64,000 nt of DNA, from positions 1,613,401 to 1,677,400 of the forward strand of contig CP143625.1 in the NCBI GenBank assembly GCA_036362785.1, given 5' to 3'. The DNA is from a beta proteobacterium MWH-UniP1. Lineage in GTDB: Bacteria; Pseudomonadota; Gammaproteobacteria; Burkholderiales; Burkholderiaceae_A. Positions within the stretch are counted from its first letter, which is position 1; the number at the start of each line of letters is the position of its first letter. The notes under the pieces were generated by a model. That model saw nothing but the letters and a program-made list of their open reading frames with translations. It had not been told where the DNA came from and did not search any database. Positions 8,293 through 14,517 of this stretch are shown one piece after another. The position numbers and the translations under genes are program-made.

Positions 8293-8321
8293 GGACCGTC
8301 TAGCAGACCAGGGGCAGTCCA
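8293..8321 (-). repeat. IS3 element right inverted repeat
   Basis: Read on the minus strand it begins TGGACTGCCCCTG and ends GGTCC, mirroring the repeat at 7093-7121. Transcription of orfAB starts from this side. Confidence 0.85.
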
Positions 8322-8381
8322 GTTTTTCAGTAAACTTAGACACTGGGGGAGCTTTAATGGTAGTTTCCAAACTTTCACCAC

Positions 8382-9050
8382 ATGTCCTCACCAAGTCACT
8401 TGACCGCAATTAACGATCTCATCGAAAAAAACAAGGCATGGGCCCGCGACGTTAGCGCCCAAGACCCCGAGTTTTTTCAAAAACTTGCCAACCAGCAAAG
8501 CCCCGAATACCTGTGGATTGGCTGCGCCGACTCACGTGTGCCCGCCAATGAAATTGTGGGCCTTGCCCCCGGCGAACTCTTTGTCCACCGCAACATTGCC
8601 AACCTGGTGATTCATACCGACTTAAACGCCTTGTCGGTGATTCAATTCGCGATTGATTTATTGCGTGTAAAACACATCATTGTGGTCGGACACTACGGCT
8701 GCTCCGGCGTTCGGGTGGCCCTTGATAAAGGGCGGGTTGGGCTTGCCGACAACTGGATCCGCCATATTCGCGATGTTGACGACAAGCACGGTGCCTATTT
8801 GGGAAAAATCATTAACGCCAATGAACGCCACGACGCCTTGTGCGAACTGAATGTCATTGAGCAGGTGGTCAATGTCTGCCAGACCACCAGCGTGCAAGAT
8901 GCCTGGGACCGGGGCCAGCCCCTGACCGTTCATGGCTGGGTCTATGGCTTAAAAGATGGCCTGGTGCGCGACTTAGATGTCAGCATCGCCAATAACGACG
9001 ACTTGGCATCACGTTATGCGGCAGCAATGACCCAGCGGTCTGCCTCCTAA
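8382..9050 (+). CDS. can: Beta-class carbonic anhydrase
   Basis: The 222-residue enzyme interconverts CO2 and bicarbonate in the cytoplasm. The zinc site and catalytic dyad are clear: Cys48-x-Asp50-x-Arg52 in WIGCADSRVPANE, and His104 and Cys107 in VVGHYGCSGV. Length and motifs match the Can/CynT type. ATG 8382 is the first in-frame start; an ATG at 8358 is in another frame and ends after 19 codons. An IS3 copy ends 60 bases upstream, so the native promoter may have been displaced. The gene stands alone, with no cyanate or SulP partner. Confidence 0.95.
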   Translation: MSSPSHLTAINDLIEKNKAWARDVSAQDPEFFQKLANQQSPEYLWIGCADSRVPANEIVGLAPGELFVHRNIANLVIHTDLNALSVIQFAIDLLRVKHIIVVGHYGCSGVRVALDKGRVGLADNWIRHIRDVDDKHGAYLGKIINANERHDALCELNVIEQVVNVCQTTSVQDAWDRGQPLTVHGWVYGLKDGLVRDLDVSIANNDDLASRYAAAMTQRSAS

Positions 9051-9084
9051 AGCCCTACTACGACTCAGCGGGAGTAACGCCCAT

Positions 9085-9441
9085 ATGGCCCAACACATTC
9101 GATTCTTTTTCCACGCGGCGGCGCTGATCTTCGGGTTGGCGGCGGCCTTGCACCCACAAAGCAGCCAAGCCTTTACCGACGATGACATTCGCGGCATCTT
9201 GAAAAAGAGCAACTGTTTTAAATGCCATTCCGAGCTTGAAAACAAGGCCAAAGATGCCCCGTCGTTTAAAGAGCTAGCCGAAGACGTGCGCAAACGGGCC
9301 AACAAGGAAGAGCGGTTTTACAAACGGGTGACCACCAAGACCAAGGCAGAAGTCAAGGGCAAGGAAGTGGATCACGACCCGCTCAAAACAAAAGATGAGG
9401 CCGAGATTCGGGCCGTCGTGAAGTGGCTGTTGAGCCGATAG
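9085..9441 (+). CDS. Small periplasmic monoheme c-type cytochrome without axial Met
   Basis: The 118-residue precursor has a signal peptide (to about residue 29, SSQA/F) and a single heme site C44-F-K-C47-H48. The fold looks like a class I cytochrome, with an early heme motif and a C-terminal helix ending VVKWLLSR. However, the mature protein has no methionine at all. The only second histidine is H97 in VDHDPL, at the place where the axial Met normally lies, so bis-His ligation is inferred. Partner and function are unknown. GGGAG about 10 bases before ATG 9085 is the likely ribosome-binding site. Confidence 0.85.
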   Translation: MAQHIRFFFHAAALIFGLAAALHPQSSQAFTDDDIRGILKKSNCFKCHSELENKAKDAPSFKELAEDVRKRANKEERFYKRVTTKTKAEVKGKEVDHDPLKTKDEAEIRAVVKWLLSR

Positions 9442-9483
9442 TGGCAGAGGGTTTTCGCTCTGGAGCGAGAACACTCTGGGGCG

Positions 9484-9702
9484 CTAACGTTTTAATGCCC
9501 GCTCTTGATAAGTGGTGTAGCGAAGAGCGGTTCTTTCGCGCTCAATACGATCCCAGACAACCGCCTTCTCTTCGTTGGTCATGATGACCCAGTTGGTTAC
9601 CTCTTCAAATGTGCGGCCGCAGCCCTTGCATATGTCGTCGCCATTGGTCGTGGAACATATTGCAATGCAGGGCGTATCCGGTCGGCTATCGTGTGAAGAC
9701 AT
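9484..9702 (-). CDS. DUF1289 family small Cys-rich protein
   Basis: The 72-residue protein has the DUF1289 pattern: PCIAICSTT near the N-terminus, then DICKGCGRTFEEVTNWVIM with CxxCxR-like spacing, and an EKAVVWDRIERER tail. The four cysteines (two pairs) suggest metal binding, but the family has no assigned biochemical role. It is convergent with the cytochrome gene (43 bases between stops). Confidence 0.88.
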   Translation of the reverse strand: MSSHDSRPDTPCIAICSTTNGDDICKGCGRTFEEVTNWVIMTNEEKAVVWDRIERERTALRYTTYQERALKR

Positions 9703-9804
9703 GTTGGATGTTCTGGGCCATGCGTCTGTCAGAGGTCTCGCGGTATTCTAGCGGCCCAAGACCATCAATGCCCCTATTTCTGTCGCCGGACAAACCCCTG
9801 CTCC

Positions 9805-10179
9805 ATGGCCAATAAACTTACTCCCCACATAACCATTTTGGCGGCAATCATCTGCCTGCTGGTCTTTGGCATCACGACTGATCGGCCAGAAATCGGAACA
9901 GCAATCGGTGCGGCCATTGGGCTGACTCTGCAGCCGATCAGCATCGTGACCGCGATTGTGCTTGGACTGTGGTTTGTGCCCTATCGGTCATTTTTGCTTG
10001 CTGTGGGCGCTGCAGTTGTAGTCTTGCAGCTGTTGGCGAGCCTGACACAGGCCCCACACCCGGCCATTACACAACTCAATCTCACACCGAACGAAGCCAT
10101 GTTCCTGCGGGCAGCGGGCTTTGTCTGTCTTGCCCATCTTTCTAACGCAGCTCGGCTATTTTTTAGCCACAAGGCCTGA
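9805..10179 (+). CDS. Hypothetical small integral membrane protein
   Basis: This 124-residue, hydrophobic protein has about three or four predicted membrane segments (roughly 8-25, 35-60, 60-80 and 100-118). I do not recognise a family. The segment AIGAAIGLTLQPISIVTAIVLG is Gly/Ala/Ile-rich, as in packed helices. It starts at ATG 9805 with no strong ribosome-binding site and is convergent with the dadA-like gene 40 bases away. It is probably real because of its length, typical base use and isolation, but its function is unknown. Confidence 0.55.
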   Translation: MANKLTPHITILAAIICLLVFGITTDRPEIGTAIGAAIGLTLQPISIVTAIVLGLWFVPYRSFLLAVGAAVVVLQLLASLTQAPHPAITQLNLTPNEAMFLRAAGFVCLAHLSNAARLFFSHKA

Positions 10180-10219
10180 TCGCAAAAATAACGCCGCTGA
10201 TCTGTCAGCGCATGAATAA

Positions 10220-11488
10220 TTAACGAAATCGCTGCGGCGAGTAAGGCATTAGATTGATTTCGGGGGGCTGATCTGTCAGCAGCTGGGCCACCACACGGCC
10301 GGTGCGTGCCGAGCCCGCCAACCCCACATGGCCGTGGCCATAGGCATGAATCACATCGGGAGATGCGTGAGCGCGGCCAATACAAGGCAGCCCATCCGGC
10401 GTGCTGGGCCGGCGGCCCATCCAGACCTCAATCTGGTCTGCCGACAAAATCGATGCCAATTCCGGATAGACCCGGGCCAACAAGGTACGCAGAATTTCGG
10501 CACGCTGCCAATTGGGCTTGTCATCCAACGCTGCGATTTCAACCTGGCCAGCGATTCGCAGGCCCGTTGTCATTCTGGTCACGATCACTTTTTGGTCCAT
10601 GAACATGGTTGGGGTCTGGGGGCCAATGCCTTCCACCTGAACCACCGCATGATAGCCACGCTCAGTTTCTAAGCTGACACGGTCTCCCGCCGCAAGCGCC
10701 AGTTCTTTTGCCCGGGCGCCCGCTGCAATCACTGCACGATCACAGGCAATCTCACCGTCGGTGGTCAGAACCGCTTGAAGGCGATCGTCTTGAAACCGAA
10801 AGCTTCTGGCTTGCGTCTGGCGAAGGCTCGCCCCGTGCTGCGTGACGTGTTGTATCAGACCCTGCACATAGGCACCCGGATTGATGCAGTTGCCGGTGTC
10901 AGGCACATAAAGCCCCAGGTGATAACGACGCTCAAGATGCGGCTCATGGGCCCATAAGTGTTGATTCTCTAATTCCTCCCAACGCACCCCCTCGTTTTTG
11001 CGTATCTGCCAGGCCCGTGCATCTTTTGCAAAGTCATCACGGCTTGGGTAGACATGGAGCAGGCCTTTTTTCTGAATCAACTCTGGCACGCCTGCTGCTG
11101 ATGCCATTTCCATGTGGAGATCGGGCGCATCCCGCAGCATGGCCCGCAGGCCTTTGGCGGTTTGTTCAATCTGGCCGTAAGTCCATGCCGCGCCCAGGTA
11201 TTTTGAGAGCCAAGGCAGTGCGCTGGGCAGATGACGCCAGCGCACCGTGAGTGGGCCCAAAGGATCGAGCAGCCATCCGGGTACCTGCTTCCAGACCCCT
11301 GGAGATGCTGGCGGTATCACTGAGTGAGACGACAGCCAGCCAGCATTGCCATAACTTGACGCCTGCGGACTACCGGGCACGCCCGGCTCCAAAATAGTTA
11401 CCCGAAAGCCGGCGCGAAGCGCATGAAAGGCACTTGCAGCCCCAACGATTCCGGCGCCAATAATCACGACATGCGGAGAATTCACCAT
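10220..11488 (-). CDS. dadA: D-amino acid dehydrogenase-like FAD oxidoreductase
   Basis: The 422-residue protein belongs to the DAO superfamily. The N-terminal dinucleotide-binding motif VVIIGAGIVGAASA (GxGxxG at about 11-16) is followed by SYGNAGWLSSHS, typical of the small subunit of D-amino acid dehydrogenase, and a C-terminal MGRRPSTPDGLPCIGR and YGHGHVGLAGSARTGR block that contacts FAD. These enzymes oxidise D-amino acids to 2-oxoacids and pass electrons to the respiratory chain. Substrate specificity is not readable, so related deaminating oxidases remain possible. The gene is not in an operon. Confidence 0.82.
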   Translation of the reverse strand: MVNSPHVVIIGAGIVGAASAFHALRAGFRVTILEPGVPGSPQASSYGNAGWLSSHSVIPPASPGVWKQVPGWLLDPLGPLTVRWRHLPSALPWLSKYLGAAWTYGQIEQTAKGLRAMLRDAPDLHMEMASAAGVPELIQKKGLLHVYPSRDDFAKDARAWQIRKNEGVRWEELENQHLWAHEPHLERRYHLGLYVPDTGNCINPGAYVQGLIQHVTQHGASLRQTQARSFRFQDDRLQAVLTTDGEIACDRAVIAAGARAKELALAAGDRVSLETERGYHAVVQVEGIGPQTPTMFMDQKVIVTRMTTGLRIAGQVEIAALDDKPNWQRAEILRTLLARVYPELASILSADQIEVWMGRRPSTPDGLPCIGRAHASPDVIHAYGHGHVGLAGSARTGRVVAQLLTDQPPEINLMPYSPQRFR

Positions 11489-11579
11489 GTCGTGATTCTA
11501 TGCGGACGGGGCAACACCCAATGCTTGACCGAGCCAGAACAAGTTGCTGCAAAGGCAAAAATACGAGATAGTCATTGGC

Positions 11580-11975
11580 ATGCAACACCTCATTCGCCGC
11601 AGCACCTTCCGCCAGGCTAGTCCGGCCAAGGGCTTTACCCTGATCGAACTGATCATTGTGGTGTTGATTATTGGCATCTTGTCGGCAATCGCCGTGCCCA
11701 ACTTTGTCGACTTAAGCGGCAATGCCCGCAAGGCCGCCTTGAAAGCACTGGCCGCCAACCTTGGCACAGCTGCCAGTCTGAACTATGCCAATTGGGCCTT
11801 AAACCCATCCGTCACAAGGATCACAACCTGCACAGGCTTTAAAACTCAGGTCACACCAACACCGCCCGATAACATTGTGTTCACCGACCCCCCGGTAAAT
11901 AACATCTGCACCATCAGTGACTCAAACCTTTCCGGTGAGACCGCGACCTTCGCAATCCCAGGCCCGGCAATTTAA
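11580..11975 (+). CDS. Type IV pilin-like protein with prepilin leader
   Basis: From ATG 11580 the protein has 131 residues: a 17-residue basic leader, cleavage motif KG/FTLIELIIVVLIIGILSAIA with Glu at +5, a hydrophobic N-terminal helix, and a small globular domain with two cysteines near the C-terminus (TTCTGF and NNICTIS) that could form the usual pilin disulfide. A TTG at 11544 would add 12 residues but is less likely. No other pilus genes are nearby, so it is an orphan pilin or pseudopilin. A strong terminator lies 100 bases downstream. Confidence 0.85.
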   Translation: MQHLIRRSTFRQASPAKGFTLIELIIVVLIIGILSAIAVPNFVDLSGNARKAALKALAANLGTAASLNYANWALNPSVTRITTCTGFKTQVTPTPPDNIVFTDPPVNNICTISDSNLSGETATFAIPGPAI

Positions 11976-12077
11976 CGTTTAGCGACAACGCGGTCGATCA
12001 CAGCGCGTTTTGGTTAGAAACGAATGGATCGGCCAGCCGGGGCATAGCCCCCTGGATTTGAGCCGGCCTAAAAAAGC

Positions 12078-12104
12078 AAAAGCCCCGATAAACGGGGCTT
12101 TTTT
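12078..12104. terminator. Bidirectional rho-independent terminator between the pilin gene and the puc operon
   Basis: A perfect ten-base stem (AAAAGCCCCG / CGGGGCTTTT) with loop ATAAA is followed by TT on the plus strand. On the minus strand the same hairpin is followed by TTTTGCTTTTTT, so it can stop both convergent transcription units. Confidence 0.9.
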
Positions 12105-12116
12105 CCGCCATGACAT

Positions 12117-12138
12117 TTGATTCGGGGGAGCGAATCAA
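12117..12138. repeat. Inverted repeat, eight-base perfect stem
   Basis: TTGATTCG and CGAATCAA are separated by GGGGAG. It lies between the terminator at 12078 and the palindrome at 12174 and has no T tract. It is possibly an RNA-stabilising hairpin or a protein site. Confidence 0.6.
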
Positions 12139-12173
12139 GCGCCGTACAACAACGGAAGTCAAAGCTTATCTTC

Positions 12174-12195
12174 TGCAAACAAAACTTTGTTTGCA
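12174..12195. repeat. 22-base palindrome downstream of the puc operon's last gene
   Basis: Ten-base perfect arms (TGCAAACAAA / TTTGTTTGCA) are separated by AC. It lies 12 bases beyond the stop codon of the small membrane peptide. It could be the 3' end hairpin of the puc transcript or an operator; the sequence cannot decide. Confidence 0.65.
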
Positions 12196-12207
12196 CTAGA
12201 TCAAACT

Positions 12208-12294
12208 TTATTTACCGCCGCGATTAAAGTGGTTGGCCACCAAAATAATTGCCACAACAAACCAAACGACCAAGATTACTTGCCAGGGTGCCAT
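12208..12294 (-). CDS. 28-residue single-span membrane peptide closing the puc operon
   Basis: A short open frame begins 31 bases after the pucC stop on the same strand. It has a Trp near the N-terminus (MAPWQ), one hydrophobic segment of about 17 residues (VILVVWFVVAIILVA) and a polar, positively charged end (NHFNRGGK), the layout of a small membrane subunit. An AAAGG stretch lies about 12 bases upstream of ATG 12294, somewhat far for a ribosome-binding site. I recognise no family. By position it may be an accessory antenna peptide, as the small gamma-type subunits known from some other purple bacteria are. That is inference. Confidence 0.6.
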   Translation of the reverse strand: MAPWQVILVVWFVVAIILVANHFNRGGK

Positions 12295-12325
12295 TGTGAT
12301 ATCCGACCTTTCTTGTTGTAAAAAA

Positions 12326-13738
12326 CTATGCCCGTGCCAAGATGTTTGAGCCATCTCGCCGCACGAGCGGCGCCATAACCACGATGGTAACAATCATCAG
12401 CACAAGTTCAATGAAATAGACCACCACGTAGCCACTTGCCGGGCCCGCAAAGCCCAATCCCAAGAGCTCAGGTGATCCCAGCATCACGACCAAGTCGCGA
12501 ATCATGCCCCCCAGCGCCATGGCCACGCCCGCTGCGGTTGCCTGCACGGCGCCCCAAGCCCCCAGCGCCAGGCCCACCTGATCCTTGGGGGCAAACTGCA
12601 TCGTGGCGGTTAAGGTGCCATGGCCAAACAAGCCGCCACCAAAACCGATTAAAAAAGTGCCAAAACCGAAGACCATGGGGGATTGCATGGGCGCAGCAAT
12701 AATCACCGCCAGAAAGGCCGGTATCCCTACAAGAGTGCCAATGCTGGCCATTCGAAATGGATCGGCGCCCTTGCTCAGTATCTTGGAGGCCAGGGCAAAT
12801 CCGAACAGGCTGCCTGTGGCCAATGTGGCGGTTAGAAAAGTGGTGGAGCTGACGCTGAGATTTAGGATTTCACCGCCGTAAGGCTCGAGCAGCACATCTT
12901 CCATCGTAAAAGCAGCCGTGCCCAGGCCCACGGCGACCAGCCGACGAATGGCCGCACCGCCCTTTGAAAAGCTTGCCCAGGACTCTTGAAATGTCGGGTC
13001 CGGGATTGGGGATCGTTTCCGATTCCGATCACGCGATTCTTGCTTCCACAGGGCAATCACGTTGAGCACCATGGTGGTCAATGCCGCCCCCTGGATGACC
13101 TGGACCAGACGGCCAGGACTGTAGTCTTCGAGCAGGACACCAAAAATAAAGGCACTGGCGATCATGCCCACCAACAGCATGACGTACATCAGACCCACCA
13201 CCTTGGGCTGTGATTCTGGTGGCGCCAGGTCAGTAGCCAAGGCCAGCCCAACGGTCTGCGTGGTGTGCATGCCAGCGCCCACCAGCAAGAAAGCAATCGC
13301 TGCGCCCAATTGGCCAATCCAGGCTGGCGCATCTGCCGCGTGACCCGCCCCCGCCAATACCAATAGCGCAAATGGCATGACGGCAAACCCACCAAACTGC
13401 AGCATGGTGCCCATCCAGATATAGGGAACACGGCGCCAGCCGAGCTCGCACCGATGCACATCTGACTTAAAACCAATCAGGGCGCGAAACGGCGCAAAGA
13501 CAAGCGGCAGGGCCACCATAGCTGCCACGATGGTCGCTGGTACCTTGAGCTCAACGATCATGACGCGGTTCAGTGTGCCAATCAACAAAACCATGGCCAT
13601 GCCAACCGAGACCTGAAAAAGCGAGAGTCGCAACAGCCGAGACAAGGGCAGGTCAGGGCTGGCGGCGTCAGCAAACGGCAAAAACCTGGCCCCATAGGCG
13701 GCCAAGGAGTTGATCAACGTTTTGCTAAAGCGATTCAC
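12326..13738 (-). CDS. pucC: LH2 assembly protein PucC (BCD/MFS family)
   Basis: The 470-residue membrane protein has about 12 segments and belongs to the bacteriochlorophyll delivery (PucC/LhaA) branch of the major facilitator superfamily. Family marks include LSLFQVSVGMAMVLLIGTLN, APFRALIGFKSD, LGWRRVPYIWMGTM, TVGLALATDLAP and LLEPYGGEILNLSV. It helps assemble light-harvesting complex 2. It lies downstream of pucBA, separated from pucA by a terminator-like hairpin, and upstream of the 28-residue peptide. It is a paralogue of the LhaA protein encoded at 55915-57378. Confidence 0.93.
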   Translation of the reverse strand: MNRFSKTLINSLAAYGARFLPFADAASPDLPLSRLLRLSLFQVSVGMAMVLLIGTLNRVMIVELKVPATIVAAMVALPLVFAPFRALIGFKSDVHRCELGWRRVPYIWMGTMLQFGGFAVMPFALLVLAGAGHAADAPAWIGQLGAAIAFLLVGAGMHTTQTVGLALATDLAPPESQPKVVGLMYVMLLVGMIASAFIFGVLLEDYSPGRLVQVIQGAALTTMVLNVIALWKQESRDRNRKRSPIPDPTFQESWASFSKGGAAIRRLVAVGLGTAAFTMEDVLLEPYGGEILNLSVSSTTFLTATLATGSLFGFALASKILSKGADPFRMASIGTLVGIPAFLAVIIAAPMQSPMVFGFGTFLIGFGGGLFGHGTLTATMQFAPKDQVGLALGAWGAVQATAAGVAMALGGMIRDLVVMLGSPELLGLGFAGPASGYVVVYFIELVLMIVTIVVMAPLVRRDGSNILARA

Positions 13739-13812
13739 GGTAGCTGCATTCTAAGAAATGCAATTGGAAACAACACGTCGAATAGCCACAGACGTATTAA
13801 TTCTGAATCTTG

Positions 13813-13852
13813 AAATAAAAAAGGGTCCCAAAGCCGAATGACTTCGGAACCC
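13813..13852 (-). terminator. Hairpin plus T-tract between pucA and pucC
   Basis: On the minus strand GGGTTCC...GGGACCC forms the outer stem and CCGAA/TTCGG an inner one, followed by TTTTTTATTTC. It sits 18 bases after the pucA stop. Such a partial terminator or stabilising hairpin would give more pucBA than pucC transcript, as known for antenna operons. Confidence 0.8.
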
Positions 13853-13869
13853 ACTTGAACAACACCTAA

Positions 13870-14067
13870 TTACTTCTTCGCGGGTGCTGCTGCAGCTGCT
13901 GCTGGCGCTGCGACTTTGCCAGCTGCGCCCTGGTGATAGTCCTTGATCCAGGTGGTGTTCATCACTAATGCAACGTGAACAGCAAATGAAGCAATGGCTA
14001 CGGCACTCAGGAAGAGAGGAATACCAACCGAAGGTTTTACTACGCACCACAATTTTCCGTAAATCAT
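13870..14067 (-). CDS. pucA: Light-harvesting 2 alpha polypeptide PucA
   Basis: The 65-residue antenna peptide has the alpha layout: N-terminal MIYGKLWCVVKPSVGIPLFL, one membrane helix, and the bacteriochlorophyll-binding His in FAVHVALVMNTTW. Counting from that His, positions +13 and +14 are Tyr and His; classical B850 peptides have Tyr-Trp or Tyr-Tyr there. The C-terminal tail is Ala/Pro/Lys-rich (GKVAAPAAAAAAPAKK), recalling the long tail of betaproteobacterial LH2 alpha. Ribosome-binding site AAAAGGAG precedes ATG 14067. It follows pucB by 12 bases. LH1 genes (pufBA) are not in the window. Confidence 0.93.
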   Translation of the reverse strand: MIYGKLWCVVKPSVGIPLFLSAVAIASFAVHVALVMNTTWIKDYHQGAAGKVAAPAAAAAAPAKK

Positions 14068-14079
14068 GATTGGCTCCTT

Positions 14080-14232
14080 TTACTTCAACCAGGGTGAGTA
14101 GATGTAGGCCAACAAATGCGCCAGGACAGCAATCATCCCGAAGATTTGTGTGCCTTGAATCAGATTGCGGTGAATCTCTTCTGATTCGGCTTCGGTAAGG
14201 CCTGTGGGCCATACTTTATTTGGGTCTGCCAT
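14080..14232 (-). CDS. pucB: Light-harvesting 2 beta polypeptide PucB
   Basis: The 50-residue peptide has the beta signature: a polar N-terminus with GLTEAESEEIHRNLIQGT, one hydrophobic helix, and the conserved His in VLAHLLAYIYSPWLK. The first His (EEIH) fits the residue near the B800 pigment in LH2 beta chains, and the second binds B850. With pucA it forms the alpha-beta pair of the peripheral antenna ring in the inner membrane. AAAGGAG lies six to eight bases before ATG 14232. The promoter with two PpsR-type sites is about 100 bases upstream. Confidence 0.93.
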   Translation of the reverse strand: MADPNKVWPTGLTEAESEEIHRNLIQGTQIFGMIAVLAHLLAYIYSPWLK

Positions 14233-14329
14233 AGTTGTTCTCCTTTGAAAGACCGCCTTTCGTGCTCAACCCGCACGAGGGTTATTGGTGGCAACTGCAG
14301 CCACAAATGATTTCCGTACTGCCTGTGGG

Positions 14330-14347
14330 TGTAATTCTACGCTTACA
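14330..14347. promoter_or_regulatory. PpsR/CrtJ-type operator 1 (TGT-N12-ACA)
   Basis: TGT at 14330-14332 and ACA at 14345-14347 with exactly 12 bases between, matching the TGT-N12-ACA consensus of the redox/light repressor PpsR (CrtJ). The site covers the -10 hexamer of the puc promoter. Confidence 0.75.
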
Positions 14348-14361
14348 CATTTATATGTCAA
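14334..14361 (-). promoter_or_regulatory. Sigma70-type promoter of the puc operon
   Basis: On the minus strand a perfect TTGACA (14361-14356) and TAGAAT (14339-14334) are separated by 16 bases. Transcription would start near 14327 and leave a leader of about 95 bases before pucB. Confidence 0.75.
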
Positions 14362-14373
14362 AAAAAAGTGACA
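14356..14373. promoter_or_regulatory. PpsR/CrtJ-type operator 2 (TGT-N12-ACA)
   Basis: TGTCA at 14356 and TGACA ending 14373 form TGT-N12-ACA with extended symmetric arms. It overlaps the -35 hexamer and lies eight bases from operator 1, the close spacing that allows cooperative binding of two PpsR tetramers in other species. Confidence 0.78.
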
Positions 14374-14488
14374 TGTTGACGTAGACAGTGTGGCGCCAAT
14401 GCACGTAATTGGCCCAAATTCGGCGGCAAGCCTTGTTTTGTCTAGGGTTCGGTGCTCTGCCGATTCTTTTTTGAATCTTCTTTCAAAA

Positions 14489-14517
14489 TTGCAAACGAAA
14501 ATCATTCGTATTAAGAT
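14489..14517 (+). promoter_or_regulatory. Promoter with Fur-like box for the iron-binding protein gene
   Basis: TTGCAA (14489-14494) and TAAGAT (14512-14517) have a 17-base spacer. The spacer holds inverted repeat ACGAA-N5-TTCGT (14495-14509). Aligned at 14491-14509, 12 of 19 positions match the Fur consensus GATAATGATAATCATTATC. Repression by iron-loaded Fur is inferred. Confidence 0.65.

Larger units (their letters stand above)
7093..8321 (-). mobile_element. Complete IS3-family (IS3 group) insertion sequence, 1229 bp
   Basis: Imperfect terminal inverted repeats of about 29 bases bound the element: TGGACTACCCC at 7093 and, on the other strand, TGGACTGCCCC starting at 8321, sharing also an AGAC..GGTCC inner block. 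Inside are overlapping orfA and orfB with an A6G slippage site. The flanking triplets are CCT (left) and GTT (right), so no 3-bp target duplication is visible, which fits a deletion or recombination after insertion. The element sits 60 bases upstream of the carbonic anhydrase gene. Confidence 0.9.

Noticed and set aside
14374-14387. Third TGT...ACA pair near the puc promoter
   Set aside because: The spacing is eight bases, not the 12 that PpsR/CrtJ requires.
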